A stretch of DNA of 64,000 nucleotides from Microcebus murinus (Eukaryota; Chordata; Mammalia; Primates; Cheirogaleidae), in assembly GCF_040939455.1 (NCBI RefSeq), contig NC_134119.1, positions 71,937,381 to 72,001,380 on the forward strand, read 5' to 3'. Shown here in pieces: positions 46,179 to 61,560 of this stretch. The notes below the pieces were generated by a model. That model was given only the letters and a program-made list of their open reading frames with translations. It was not told the DNA's origin and ran no database searches. A program made the position numbers and the translations under genes. Each line of letters starts with the position of its first letter. Position 1 is the first letter of the stretch.

Positions 46179-46620
46179 ATTCGAGGGAGAACTCTGCAGG
46201 TGGGGCAAAGGCAAGACAGTCAGAAAACAGGGCTCTGGCCTTGTTTGACATCCACGAAATCATGCAAGAGAAAAACCCCATGCATGTTATTGGGGTGGAA
46301 GAGCCTTCTGTGGGTGCTTCCATGTTATTTGACGTCAGAGAATCCACATAGGAGACAAACTCTGCAGATGACTTTTAACCACAGGTACAAAAATGTGGTA
46401 AGTCCACATGGTGGAATCATGGAAAGAGAGGCTAGGAGTGGAAATATTGATGATGACCTCTGACTTTTTGTGGAAATGGTATCTCCCAAACACCTGAGGT
46501 TAGTAGTTTCCAAATCTATCAAGCTAAGTGCACCCTTTAACAACAGATATTTTGTAATGTTCCCTCTGTTACTCTAAAATTAGTTAACAAGTAATAAAAC
46601 CTACTCACATGTGTAATGTC
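46179..46620 (+). other. ZNF8 3' UTR with possible poly(A) signal
   Basis: The first 170 bp are the former coding tail (see exon 4). An AATAAA at 46593-46598 is the nearest good poly(A) signal. Confidence 0.5.
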
Positions 46621-46629
46621 AAAAAATCA

Positions 46630-47185
46630 ATATACAGCCTATTTTGTAAAGGATAATTAAAGTGAAAGTAATTTATGGTAGAGTAACGTAATAGAGTAAT
46701 GTGTGCCGAGTCTATGCGGTATCTTACCTTGTCATTGTGTGGGCCCAGTTACACCAGGAGACCTGGGGCAATAGTCTATTGCTTATAGACTGGTACAGGC
46801 TATGGTGTTAGCCAGGAAATACCATGACAGGCATTCCTATATGGGATTTAATTTTACAATGTAGTGACTAACTGTTGGATAAGTTTTGAAGAAAACAAAA
46901 TGTCATCACATTTCTGGAAAATTCTTTGTAAATTTCAAGCATGCAGCAATTGTGTTTATGTGTGAAGTTGATTTTTTGTACTGCTAACAGATTGTTTCAC
47001 ACTTGTGTCCATGGTCCACTGGGGCCAGCTTTGTGCTTCATAGCCATTGCAATGTGCTTGGCTCCTGCCCTCATTTCAACCACACATATCTCCAAATCAT
47101 ATGACATAGACGCACATATAATTTCACTACATTCTGTGGTTGGTGTCATAAGTCCTTTTGAAAACCATTGCCTCAGAATGAGCCA
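46630..47185. other. Intergenic, nothing firm
   Basis: AT-rich downstream flank of ZNF8. No gene or clear repeat. Confidence 0.4.
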
Positions 47186-47392
47186 GAGGTTCTCATTCAG
47201 GTGGCTTTTGCCCCCAGGGAACATTTGGTGATGTCTGGAGACATTTTTGTTTGCAGTGACTAGGGGGAAGGGTGCCACTGGCATCTAGTGAGTAAAGGCC
47301 AGGGATGCTGCTCAGCATCTTACAGTGCCCAGGACTGCTCAACAAAGAATTGTCTAGCCCCAAAAGTGCCAAGGTGGAGAAGCCCTGGCATA
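47186..47392 (+). mobile_element. MER5A-like hAT element
   Basis: 'ggttctcattcaggtggcttttgcccccaggg...acatttggtgatgtctggagacattttt' to 'caaggtggagaagccctgg' matches the MER5/Charlie type. Confidence 0.65.
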
Positions 47393-47394
47393 AA

Positions 47395-49428
47395 CCCAGC
47401 CCAGCAATATAGCCAGTGTTTTCTAAACTCTGAAAATTGATTAATTGGGCTGTACTAACAATCATGTAAGTTTGATTTTAACAAATGGTGTCATCAGCTA
47501 GTTTATACATGATATATTTTTTAGTAAATCTTGCAGCATTCATAATAGGAAGAAAGGAAGAGAATCTACTTATTTTTCTGAATAATCTTTTAGCATTTAT
47601 TGTGGACATTTTAAAACATGAATAATATATTTTCACTGGTATCCCCACCCCTCTTCTGCCACTGGATTATTTTCACATCAGTCCCAGAAATCATATTATT
47701 TCATCTCTAAGAGGCAAGACTTTATATATATAAAACCATGTTGATCCATAGGGACAAATCCATTCTCATCATCATACTTACCCATCATTTGCCCTTTTTG
47801 GTGTGCACCGATGCTGTGAAAGCAACAGTGGGTAGAACTGCCAAGCCTGAGTTCCAGTGAGGGCAGTGGCCCCAGGGTTCTTTGTATTTTTCCCCACTGG
47901 GCACTGCAGTAAAGAAAAAAAAATGCTCATTTACTGATCTGTGATGCAACAAGAAAAATTGTTAATTTTATTAAATCTTAAGTCGAATTACATTGACATT
48001 ATCACATATTGTTAAATATCTAGTGTTGAGATGTCCCTGATATGCCTCATAAATTTGTTTTCTATTTGTTTTGCTGTAATTATGATCAAAACAAAGGTCT
48101 ACATGGTGCATTTGGTTACTTTGCTTTCTTAAGTCTCTATTAATCCCACTCTTTTTTAGTCCTATATTTGTTGAACCTAAATTTTGTCCCCACCATGAGC
48201 CTGCCCATCACACCCTACTGAGAGGCCTCAAGAGGTCCTGTGGACTCCTGCTGGACCCCTGCTTTTCTCAGAGCTCATCTCCCCTACCTTGCTTAGGGCC
48301 TCTGCTGGAGGAACATAGGAAGATCTCTTACCCAACTGTCAGTGCCAGACAAAGCCAGACTGTCATTCACATTTTTAGGAAGCAGGATATTCTAACATGA
48401 CCATTAGTGTCCATAGTGGGAAGCTCCACCTTCATTGTCATACTGCTTTCCTCCAGGTTTTCTCCTGAGGAAAGCAAGAGTTTCTGACCTTTTGTCCATG
48501 CAGTTCTTGACACAGAAAGAACACTACATCAAGGTGTTGGTCCTTGGTGTCTCATAGCACAAGGGATATAAAAACCAAGGATTTAAACCTGCCTAATTTC
48601 TAACTTAAAATGAAACAAATCATTGACTGTCCATAAGCCGTAGCTACAGCCAAATGCCTATTCCACTGATACACTCAGTCATATGCTGCAATCATGCAAA
48701 ACATCGCCAGGTCATTCCTTTGGTATTCCCATTACAGTTGCATCCTAATGAAGTTAGATACCGTCAACATCAAAAATTAGAAGGAAAGAAAATTGATCAC
48801 AGTACATCTCAACATGTAAAAAGTGCTTCATAAAAATAAACTGCAGAAGAAATTTTGGATTGGCAGGGTATAGAGTTGAATGGAAGAGTGATCATTCTGG
48901 GAAAACAGCAGCAGTTCTCATAACCCTGTCAGAATGGTTTACAACACAACTTGGCTGAGGTTGTAGCAGCCCCACTGTAAACTGGGGACAAACACATTAA
49001 GTAGAAGGAACACGCTGTAGTGATCTTTGTGTATTTTCCATTTCTCATTTCAATTCATGTTTTCTAGGCATGATGTTCCTGCTGGTTTCCTTGTAGATAT
49101 TTTGAAACAGATAAGAAACTCCTTGGGAAATTATGTAACTAGGGAAAATACATAGTTTGTTTGTTTATAAAAGTCATACAATTCTTTGTAGCAAAACTTA
49201 GAAAATGCACAAAAGTAAAAAAAAAAAAGCATGGAAACTTACATAAAATTTGTTTCCTCTTCAGCCATCCTTAGATGGCAATTACCATTGAGATTTTGCT
49301 AATTTTCCTTGCAACTTTCTCTTAAAATATGCATATGTGTACACATAACATATAGTGTACACTAAATCTTATAAATACACAGGCATATATACGTGTATAG
49401 TTAACTTGCATTTAGAAATTTGGGATCC
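47395..49428. other. Intergenic, nothing firm
   Basis: AT-rich, no long open frame on either strand and no repeat I can name with confidence. The 48180-48860 part has the feel of an old processed or LTR-derived sequence. Confidence 0.35.
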
Positions 49429-49430
49429 TG

Positions 49431-49717
49431 GCCAGGCACAGTGGCTCATGCCTGTAATTCTAGCACTCTGGGAGGCCGAGGCAGGAGAATCGCTTGAGTT
49501 CAGGAGTTTAAGACCAGCCTGAGCAAGAGCAAGACCCCGTCTCTACAAAAAATAGAAAAATTAGCGGGGCATAGTGGTCCTGGCCTGTATTTCCAGCTAC
49601 CTGGGAAGCTGAGGCAGGAGGATCACTTGAGCCCAGGAGTTTGAGGTTGCTGTGAGCTGCAATTATGCCACTGCACTCTTCCTGGGGTGACAGAGCAAGA
49701 CTGTCTCAAAAAAAGTA
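49431..49717 (+). mobile_element. Alu
   Basis: Plus-strand dimer with short linker; 'gggatcc' repeats flank it. Confidence 0.82.
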
Positions 49718-49909
49718 GGGGATCCCTTCTAGTTCTCTTGTAATATGTGCTTCTTACTATCTTTTGAGGATTTTCTCTATGGGTTTCATGTAGCTTTGAA
49801 AATGCCATGAGGATTGTAACAGTGTACCCTCCACCCAGTATTTTGCCAGCCTTGAGCTTTCTCAATGGGGATGTAGGGAGGGGAGGGGTCCTATATATTT
49901 CCAGTGGGA

Positions 49910-50530
49910 GTATGAATTGATAACTTCTGTGGAGGGTAGTTTATCAGTTGCTATCTAAATTACAAGTATATAAACCTTTGTCTCAGCAAAACCTGCTGGG
50001 AATGAACCCTACAGATATATTTGTATGTGTACAGACTGTACTTGGTTTTCTTCATTATGCTGTTGATTTTAAAAGCAAAAATTTGGAAATAACCTCCATG
50101 TCCACCATGGGGAACTGCTAAGTAATTTATGGTGGAATGGAGACCACAGCCTTAAAATGAAGACTGTCTTTATATACAGGTTGAGTATCCCTTATCTGAA
50201 GTGCTTGAGACCAGATGTGTTTTGGATTTTTGGATGGATTTTTGGATTAGGGATGCTCAGTTGTACTATTGTGAGAATGAGCTCCAAGGTAAATGGGAAA
50301 AAAGCAAGGTGTAAAACTGTATAGTGTGTTTCCATTTATGTAAAGAGGAAGCATTTGCTTTTACATATACACACACATAATCTCTGAAAGGGTAAAAAGT
50401 AAACAAGCATACTGGCTGTCCTTGGGGAGGTGAATTGGGACAGTGATCAGGAATAATTTTCATGCTATATCTTTTTATATTTTTGGAATTTTGAAACATG
50501 TAAAGTATTGCCAGTTCAAAAAATAAATTT
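49910..50530 (+). mobile_element. Old L1 with MER2 insertion
   Basis: L1 text ('aaatttggaaataacctccatgtccacca') is interrupted at 50178-50270 by 'caggttgagtatcccttatctgaa...', a MER2 (Tigger family) fragment. Confidence 0.55.
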
Positions 50531-50534
50531 AAAT

Positions 50535-51735
50535 TTAAAATCTCAACTCTTTCATATTAAAGTAAATTTGATCATTTGTTTCATTGTTTGGTGTCTGCCT
50601 GTCCCTTACCGGAATGTCTACATGAGTAGAGACTGTGTGTCTTAGTCACACCTGTTTTACTTATGCTTATGTGTGTATGTGCTCAGTTAATGGAACCAGT
50701 TGAGTTAAAACAGCTTAAACTCCTTGATACCAAAGATGTAAGATTACATAAAGTTTCCTGGAAGGTGGTTGTAGTGCACACATACATTTCCAAGTTACCT
50801 GATTAAATTCCCTGTATCAGTCAGCTCAAATTATAAGAACCCCCTATATACAACTTGTGGCCAACAGCCTGGTCCTCCATTTCTGATGGTATCTGTGCAT
50901 ATCCTCCAAGGCATTCAAGTTGTTTCTGCAGTGTGGTAACTGGGAAGAAATCTGCATCCAGTCTGAAAAGCAGTCTCCCATAGGTTTCTTGTAAGAAGAT
51001 CCAATGTGAACATCTTTCAGAATGCAATGTCCAATATGGTACAACTATTTAGGTGTAATTTAATTAAAATTAAATATGAAATTCAGTTCCTCATTCACTA
51101 GCAACGTTTCAACTTTTCACTAGTTACATTTCCATCATTAAAGATAGGTGGCTGAGAGGACTTTTTGAATTCCACCTTGAGAATATCTGGCTGTAGTGGG
51201 TATAGGGAAAAGTGACCCGGGGCAGCTTGCACATTTGGAGTCTTCCCCAGCAGGTCACACAGGCCTGCTGCATAAGGATGGAATTTTCATGTCCCACAAT
51301 GTAACCAGGAACTTCCCTTAATTAAGGAAGATGTTTTGCATCACACAGGGCTACCCATTATTCTTGGGGAGTCACAGACATACAGAAAAAGGAATATACA
51401 GGGACGTTCACTGCATGTGTTTATAGTTGCTCAATTTCCAGCTAAATGGGTGGGGGAGGGAAGGATAAAGAAGTGGTAAATTTATACAGTGGAACACTAA
51501 CCTTTAGTTTTTGTAATGTTTAATGACATGGAGAAATGTTCAGGGCAGCAGAAAAAAACAGAACTGTATAAAATCTGATTATGATTTTTTTATACTTTAT
51601 ATGGACAAATCTAAATTGGATACATAAAAAATGTCGAGATCATTTTAAAAAACAACTGAGGATCCATTCTAGATTGAAGCCAACACAAAATGGGACAGCA
51701 GAGTGCAAACCGTAGAGTTTTTGTTGTTGTTGGGT
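50535..51735. other. Intergenic, old L1 at right
   Basis: No gene. About 51360-51670 again reads like old L1 3' sequence. Confidence 0.4.
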
Positions 51736-51736
51736 T

Positions 51737-52059
51737 TTTTTTTTTTTTTTTTTTGAGACAGAGTCTCGCTTTCTTGCCCAGGCTAGAGTGAGTGCCTAGG
51801 CGTCAGCCTCCTCAGCAACCTCAAACTCCTGGGCTCAAGCGATCCTCCTGCCTCAGCCTCCGGAGTAGCTGGGCCTACAGGCATGCACCACTATGCCCGG
51901 CTAAGTTTTTCTATATATATTAGTTGGCCAATTAATTTGGGTCTCGCTCTTGCTCAGGCTGGTTTCGAACTCCTGACCTCGAGCAATCCCCCCCCCCACA
52001 CACACACCTCTGCTTCCCAGAGTGCTAGGATTACAGGCGTGAGCCACTGCCCCCGGCCC
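51737..52059 (-). mobile_element. AluL
   Basis: Antisense copy with a small deletion after the linker and a C/CA-rich slip near 51990. Flanked by 'cgtag(a)gttttt' and 'cgtagttttt'. Confidence 0.88.
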
Positions 52060-52329
52060 GTAGTTTTTAATTTGTGTTTAAATAAAAGATAAAAGCTACG
52101 TTAAACGTTATTGAGAGAACTGGAGAAATTAGCATATGGAGTGGATTAAGTTTCAACGTCGTTTCCTGAGTAGGTCGACGAATGTACGTGTTCTTTGGGG
52201 ACTTCTGAAGGATATACAAGGTGCAGGATAAAAAACAAACCCTGAAACTATATACTTTTATATCTATGTGTGTACGTGAGCATAAAGAGAAAACAGTACC
52301 TACGCTGTATATTTTTAAAAACACACAAA

Positions 52330-53160
<831 letters not shown>

Positions 53161-53199
53161 GAGGGGTTGCCCTGCAGGTGTACCCCAGATGTGTGAAGT

Positions 53200-53555
53200 G
53201 TGCCCTATGCCCCTTTCCTGTCATTCCCCATTCTCTACCTCCCCCGCCCCCTCGCAGTCCCTAATCTACTTTATGTGCCTAGATTTGCCTATTTGGACAT
53301 TTCATACAAATGGAGTCAAATAGTATGTGGTTTCTTGTGTTTGGCTTTTCTCATCGAACATGTTTTCAAAGTCCATCTATATGTCAGTTCTTCATTCCTT
53401 TTTATGGCTGAATAATACTCCATTGTATGAATAGACCAGTTTGTTTACCCATTCATCAGTTGATGGACATTTGGATTGATTTCAACTCTTCTGGTAATTA
53501 TAAGTAATGCAGCTGTGAATATTCATGTACAGGTGTTTGTGTGGTGGGTTGGTTG
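53200..53555 (+). mobile_element. Old L1 fragment
   Basis: 'aatctactttatgtgcctagatttgcc' through 'ggctgaataatactccattgtatg' matches the same L1 3' segment as at 42800-43088. Confidence 0.6.
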
Positions 53556-53680
53556 GTCTTTGCAGAGACAGGGTTTCACTATTACCAGGGTGCTCTCGAA
53601 CTCCTGGGGTCAAGTGATCCTCCCACTTTGGCCTCCCAGGGTATACAGATTACAGGAGTGAGCCACTGTGCCCAGCCCGA
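53556..53680 (-). mobile_element. Alu right-arm fragment
   Basis: Only one antisense arm ('cagagacagggtttcactattaccagg...gtgcccagcc'). Confidence 0.65.
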
Positions 53681-53689
53681 ACATACGTT

Positions 53690-54355
53690 TTTAATTTGAG
53701 AGGAGAAGGCCATGGGTGGACCTAGGTTGTGAAAATCCTGACATGGATATATCTGTGTGTCTGTCTCTGGAGCACATGTATGCATGGCTGTGACCACACC
53801 TTCTTGCTGCCTGTGCTCATAATACTTCATTTTCTAGAATTCCAGGCCTAGGCCCTCAAAGTAAAAGCCAGGAGCGCAGAGCCCCACCACTGTATATGAG
53901 TAGAGTGAAGGAGGCAATGACTCTGGAAATAGGAACTTGTCTCTGCAAGAATCACCAGCAACCTAGGACCTCTGCTCAGGACTGAAACCAGAGGTCCTCC
54001 CTGCCCGGTAGCTGCTGAGGCCAAGCAGCTTGAGATGCAGCAAAGGGTCAGGTGATGGAACCAGAGTTGCCAGGTGTGGTGGATAGTAGGGTAGCAGTCA
54101 CTTTGCTACAGGAGGCAGACATGGGTCTAGATGTTTTCAGAAACCACATCTCCCTGGTTGCTCCCACGCTGCTCCTGCTGCCTTCCCTCCACTGCCCTGC
54201 CTTCCTTAGCCTGGTCTAGGCCACCACCTCCTAATGGGTTTCTTGCCTCTTGTTGCCTGCTCCATTGCTCTCCACACAGCACTGGGGGAGGGGGTGTCTT
54301 TTAACCCTGACTGGGCCACCCCATGCTCTAAACCCTCCCTTGCTGCCCAGGCCAT
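53690..54355. other. Intergenic, nothing firm
   Basis: GC-moderate sequence without recognised exon or repeat. Confidence 0.4.
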
Positions 54356-54672
54356 CAGAGCAGGGTTGGCAAACTCTTCCTGTAAAACACCAGACAGCAA
54401 ATGTTTTCGGCTTTGCAGTCCCAGAGGCAAAACAAGGATGTTATGTAGGTGCTTACTTAGCAAGAGAGAACACACATGTCCTCATCCAATATTTTATTCA
54501 TAAAATCTGAAATTTAATTGATAGATGCTGAAATCTGAGTTTATAATAATAATAGCATTATTAATCTTTTAATATTTTTCCCCTCCCAGTCTCTTAAAAA
54601 ATGTAAAAGCCATTCTTAGCTTACAGGCTGTACAAAAGCAGGCAGTGGGCCAGAGTTTGCTGACCCCTCATT
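54356..54672 (+). mobile_element. hAT-Charlie MITE
   Basis: Inverted ends 'gcagggttggcaaactcttcctgtaaa' and 'gggccagagtttgctgacccctc' enclose non-coding text. Confidence 0.7.
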
Positions 54673-54679
54673 TGAAACA

Positions 54680-55300
54680 AATTTAGACTCCTTCTCATGT
54701 CTTCCAGGCCCCGTGTGACCTGATTTCTACATTTCCAGACCTCACCTAAGGCTCTCCTTCTGCCTGTCATGCTTCCATTCTGGCCACTCTGTGGAGTATA
54801 AGCTCAGTTGTCTTCTCCTCAGAGGCCCTCCCTGGCCACCTCATCCAAAATAGGTCCCACACACATTCATATTATGTACCTATGACATTTGAAGATTTTA
54901 TACTTGTTCCTTCATTATAGACTGTTGAGTTTCATGATGTGGTGCCCAGCCCATGAAGTATTTGTTAAATGAATGAATGAACAAAGTACCTTCCACAGCA
55001 GGTACTGTTATCATGTTTTACAGGTAGGAAACAGACCCCAAGGAAGGTGAGGAGCCCAGAGTCACAGCAGAAAGTGGTGAAGTTTTAATCCTAGGTCCGA
55101 CAGACTCGTATATCATCTACCACACTTGCTGTTCCCAGGATAGGAACAAGATGGGGAGGAAGGTATGGGTACCGGGCAAATCAGGGCTGCAAGATTATGT
55201 TCAATGCCCTTGCCTCTGTGGGAAGAAACCAAAGGCCCTGAGTCAGCCCTTCCTTCAGAACCTGAGTTCAGGACAGCTGGGACTGTTGATTTTTCTCTCT
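54680..55300. other. Intergenic with MIR
   Basis: MIR-like core near 54985-55085 ('gttttacaggtaggaaacagaccc'). No gene. Confidence 0.45.
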
Positions 55301-55307
55301 ATAGAAC

Positions 55308-55502
55308 AGCGGTCCCTAACCTATGGTAGGTTGTGTGATTATTTCCTTATATATTACAGTGTAACAATAATAGAAATAAAGTACACAATAAATGTAATGC
55401 ACTTGAATCCTCCAGAAACTATGCCCACTTCCCTGGTCTGTGGAAAAATTGTCTTCCATGAAAATGATCCCTGGTGCTAAAGAGGTTGGGGACCACTGCT
55501 GT
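55308..55502 (+). mobile_element. hAT MITE
   Basis: Ends 'cagcggtccctaacc' and 'ggttggggaccactgctg' are inverse to each other. Confidence 0.65.
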
Positions 55503-55817
55503 AAAGCACTCGCCTGCCTGGCGGCTCACATAGCCCCATGCAGTCCCCATAGAGGCATTCTGTGGCTGCCGTGCAGGAACCATGATAGCATAGAGCTGAG
55601 GCCACAGGCTGTTACAAGGCACATAATTCATTCTGTATGAAGTTCAAGAATAGGCAAAACTTGTGGGTGGTATCAGGAATCCCAGCAATAGTTGTCTCTG
55701 GGCTGGGGTGCTTTGTCTGAAAGGACCACTGTGGTGGAGCTATCCATTGTGCTGAGATGTCCTAGCCCTGAGCTGTACAATCTGGTAGCTATGATTCATT
55801 AAATTCAAATAAAATTA

Positions 55818-56150
<333 letters not shown>

Positions 56151-56335
56151 TCAGTCACACCAGCTGTGTTTCTAGTGCTCTGGAGTTCCATGGGGCTTGA
56201 TGGTGCTGTATCAGACTGCATAACTCCAGAATGTTTCTGTCCTCACAGAACATTCTAGAGCTTGGTCTAAATGGTAGCTACACAGGCCTGTGCATTTGCC
56301 AAACTCAATGAGCTGAGCACTTGTACTTCTGTTAA

Positions 56336-56915
<580 letters not shown>

Positions 56916-56929
56916 AATCATTTTAAAGA

Positions 56930-58085
56930 CATAAAGTTTCAAATCGCTGCTTGCCAGTCACTTACTGCACAACCTTTGGTTTAACTTCTCTGTGCCCATT
57001 TCCCAACCTATAAAAGAGGGTGATAATGGCACCTCCCTACTAGGAGGTTAGGAGTGTCACCAGAGGTGCAGGTTGGGAAGCCTGACCTGCCAGAAGCACT
57101 CAGGAAAGGTGAGCTGCTGTAGTGGAAGCAGCTCCCTTTACCTGGCTAGCAGGGCCTGGACATCGCCATATCCTAGCACGTAGTCCCCACACTAGGAGCT
57201 CAGCGAGCATCACACAGTGAGCCCTGGGGAAGCCTGTGGCTAGGGGGCAGTGGGGCAGAAGCACAGGTGACTGTGGCTGCCCATGGGGACCTGGCCTGGA
57301 CCCAGTTGAGTTGGGGTGTCTTATGCCTTATGTGAAGGTGGCATGGCCCCAGGCAGGAAGGAGGCTTTGAGGTGTTTGTATATTCTGTTTCACAAAGTCT
57401 TTCCCACAGAGTGATGCAGTTCCATCCTCCTGGGAGCCTGTCCCCATCACACCCTTGAGGACACAGGCTCAGAGCCAGGATATGGCCAGTTAGTGCATGC
57501 AGTGGCACTGCAGGTCCAGGGCGTTATGCCCAAGCTGCATCCTTCCGGATCCACAGAGGCTGCCTGGACCCTGCACTGGTGCCTAGGCAGGGCACCACAT
57601 GCTCTGAAATCCTGGGGAGTCTGAGTCACCCTGTCACCGCTCACACAAGTGCCGTCTTCACCTGGGAAACACAAGTCACTCCCTCAGTGGAGATGGACAC
57701 TGACTTCCATGCAGGCCTCATCGTCTTGGCTGGAGGTGTGGGCCTGGGTGGGAGTGGGAGTGGGGCTCGTGCTTCCCTACAAACACTCAACTTAGGCAAG
57801 TATAATGCCCTTTTGGTGCCTCAGTTTCCTTCCTAAATTGGGTCTAGTGGCATTGCCTTGCTCTGGGATGGAGTGGGGATCAAGTGAGCTGAAAACCGTA
57901 AAGTGACCACAGCACGCTTGGCCGCAAGTAAGGTTTGGCTGAGCTCTGAAGGCTGAGGAGGAGATAGCAGGCTTGGGGCAGGTCTGGACTGGGATTGCCC
58001 CTGGGAAAGAGTGTTGAGTGGGTTGGCAGGGCCCACGGGCCTTGGGGCAGGTCCGGCCTCCCTCATCCCCCCTCTACTCCCCTAG
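56930..58085. other. Intergenic with MIR fragments
   Basis: MIR-like cores near 56935-57060 and 57775-57905. No coding exon recognised. Confidence 0.45.
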
Positions 58086-58162
58086 CTCTTGCGTCTCAGG
58101 GGAGCATCGAGGAGGATGAGGCAGAGGCCCAGGACACTGCATTCCTGGAAGACCCCATCCAG
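58086..58162 (+). other. Candidate coding exon, unknown gene
   Basis: 77 bp between a pyrimidine-rich acceptor (ctctactcccctag|) and a perfect donor (CCAG|GTGAGT). One frame is open and acidic (SIEEDEAEAQDTAFLEDPIQ). It lies downstream of the 52-53 kb promoter on the same strand, 50 bp from a retroviral LTR. I do not recognise the protein. Confidence 0.3.
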
Positions 58163-58209
58163 GTGAGTTTCCCAAACACTGCAGGCTCCGCGTGCACATG
58201 TGTTTCCAT

Positions 58210-58628
58210 TGTTATATTCGAGATTCACAGGGCCGCAGGACAGAGAGACAGTCACCAAGGCTGTAATTATCAAAAGGAGTTTTATTGTCTAGCTCGAGCT
58301 AGGGTCTGAGCCCCCAGAGTGCCAGCGCAGTGGCCTCTTCTTTGGGCAGGGACCCTCCTTTGTGTGTTAGTCCCGTTTTTTATAACTCAGTTGTTTACAC
58401 ACTGGTCATGCATCCGCCCCCACAGTGATTCTTACTGCATCCTGCCCCTGATAGGCTCCAAGCTGTTCCGGGTCCTAGCTGAGAGACTCCGGTTTCCGCA
58501 TTCTTTGTCTTTCTCCTCTGCATCCCATAATGTACTCATAATGCCTTGCGGCTAATAAGCAAGCAGTAAGCAGAAGCTGGAAGGTGTCCATTGTCCTTAT
58601 AGCCCAGTATCTTATTTCCCCCCCCCTT
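58210..58628 (-). mobile_element. 3' LTR of a class I endogenous retrovirus
   Basis: Read on the minus strand: a polypurine tract (A7 G9, plus-strand 58618-58633) precedes the LTR. A TATA-like TATAAAAAA lies near 58376-58384, AATAAA at 58286-58281, and the end is CGAATATAACA with the CA terminus at 58210. Length is about 420 bp, normal for a gammaretrovirus-like LTR. The exact U3 start is blurred by the G run. The partner LTR is outside the window, so the target duplication cannot be checked. Confidence 0.7.
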
Positions 58629-58698
58629 TTTTTGGGTTTTTATGAGCATTTTTGCTCGTATCTAGGGTCTTGTATCTTTTATTTTTAAGCTGTTTTTT

Positions 58699-59022
58699 TT
58701 AAGACTCACATTTTGGTATTGCTGCTGCAGTATTATTAACTGCACAGTATTTATTTGGTTTTTTTTTTATGAAAGTGACTAACCTATTGAGAATACATGG
58801 CCCAAAGGTGAGGATGAGCATGAGCACTATTATAGGTCCCAACAAGGTAGATAGCAGGGTAGTTAACCACGGGGAACTGTTGAACCACGTCTCAAACCAT
58901 CCTTGTTGTTGCTTGCGCTCTTGTTTTTGTCGGGCAAGTCCCTCCCTGACCTTTGCCATGGACTCTCTAACTACCCCAGTATGGTCTGCATAGAAGCAGC
59001 ACTCTGTTTTAGGGCTGCACAT
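58699..59022 (-). pseudogene. ERV env, transmembrane subunit (C-terminal piece)
   Basis: A 107-codon frame carries the cysteine cluster next to CCFYADHTG, a long amphipathic stretch (SMAKVREGL), a tryptophan-rich [12 protein letters not shown] segment, a hydrophobic membrane anchor ([15 protein letters not shown]) and a cytoplasmic tail. The cluster here is C-x5-CC, one residue short of the usual C-x6-CC. It is cut from the upstream part by a C13 run at 59025-59037 that shifts the frame. Confidence 0.85.
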
Positions 59023-59197
59023 AGCCCCCCCCCCCCCAGTGGAGGAATACTAAGTCTAGCCCCCTCTGGTTCTGCAGCACTATTTTGGACAGTGAAGTTA
59101 GGGATTTTTTAAAATGGGAGATGGACTCTTTAATTTTGGCTATGTCTTTGTCTACGGTGGCTCTTAAGCTATTGAACCCCCTATGCTGCACTGCCAA
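59009..59197 (-). pseudogene. ERV env, transmembrane subunit (heptad piece)
   Basis: A short frame ends in [12 protein letters not shown], the conserved region just before the cysteine cluster in class I transmembrane subunits, preceded by heptad-like leucines. The frame then runs into the homopolymer tract and stops. Confidence 0.8.
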
Positions 59198-59234
59198 GGA
59201 TGAGATACCTGTTTTTGCTCTTATTGCCCCCAGG

Positions 59235-59780
59235 CTAAAAAGAGTAGCTAAGGTTATTGCTGTGAAAGGATCCCTTTTTTTTTTTTTTACAATTAAGTTG
59301 GAGTTTTTTTCTCCTCTGGTCCAAGCAGCATTGACAGTTTTTTTGTTTTTTGTTTTTTTGATGATAGATGACCTTAGGGAACACTAGTATCATAATGCAG
59401 TATTTTTTAGACTCATTGAAAATTGATAGGCTTAGGTAGGGGGTTAGGCCTGTCTGTAGTACAAGGTTGGACATAGGACATTTTAATGAAAAGAGGTTGT
59501 ACCTGCCATTTGTACTCCTGTCATTTGTGGTCACACACCACCATTTGGCACAATAATAACTTTTAATACCCCCACACTGATGGTTTTTTTGAGGGGGCCG
59601 GAATTTTGGACAGGCGTAAAACCCATTTTGGCTTATAGAGGTCCATTTTACATTTCTTTTTATGGTCCAGTTACCCAAGAACTGGGGATTGGGGCAGCAG
59701 CAGGGCCTCCCAAGGATATTATCTGTGCTGGCTTTTTTAGGGGACTGACTTTTTTTAAGTTGAAATATAAATCTGGCCAC
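59235..59780 (-). pseudogene. ERV env, surface subunit (partial)
   Basis: A 181-codon frame has cysteine-rich text including YYCAKWWC, as seen in class I surface subunits. The N-terminal part (about 59780-60250) is further broken and no signal peptide can be placed. An A-rich (plus-strand T-rich) tract near 59275-59290 and a frame change separate it from the transmembrane part. Confidence 0.65.
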
Positions 59781-60259
59781 CAGGTGTTTAGTGGCTGTGC
59801 CCTTGAGGTGCTATTATATACCTCATAGGTTTTTAAGTTAGTTATTTTTTATGTAAGTTTATATGGCAGATGTGGGTTTTTATTATTAATTATAACTGCA
59901 AAACTTTGGCCTAAGAGCAGGATATTTATAATATATTTGCATATGAAACATAGAACAATATCAAACCCCATCTTTGCAGCTTAGTTTAAATCTTTGGGGT
60001 AACTAGTTTTAGTCTGAGTCCTAGAAGGGCAATTAGCAGTTTTACCAGAATCTGAGTCAATAGTCTCGTTTACTCCCGCAGACGCCACACGGGTCAGCCT
60101 GGTCTTTAGTGGATTTGTGAGGTCTGCTGTCGCCCTCCACTCGTCCTGCTGTTGCTTCTGCTCATCCTCACCAGCCAGTTTTGCGTGGTAGTAGTGGATA
60201 TAGGTTGTTATTTTGTTAACCTTAAGAGCAGTGGAGGTAACAAGAATAATTTGAAAGGG

Positions 60260-61559
<1,300 letters not shown>

Positions 61560-61560
<1 letters not shown>

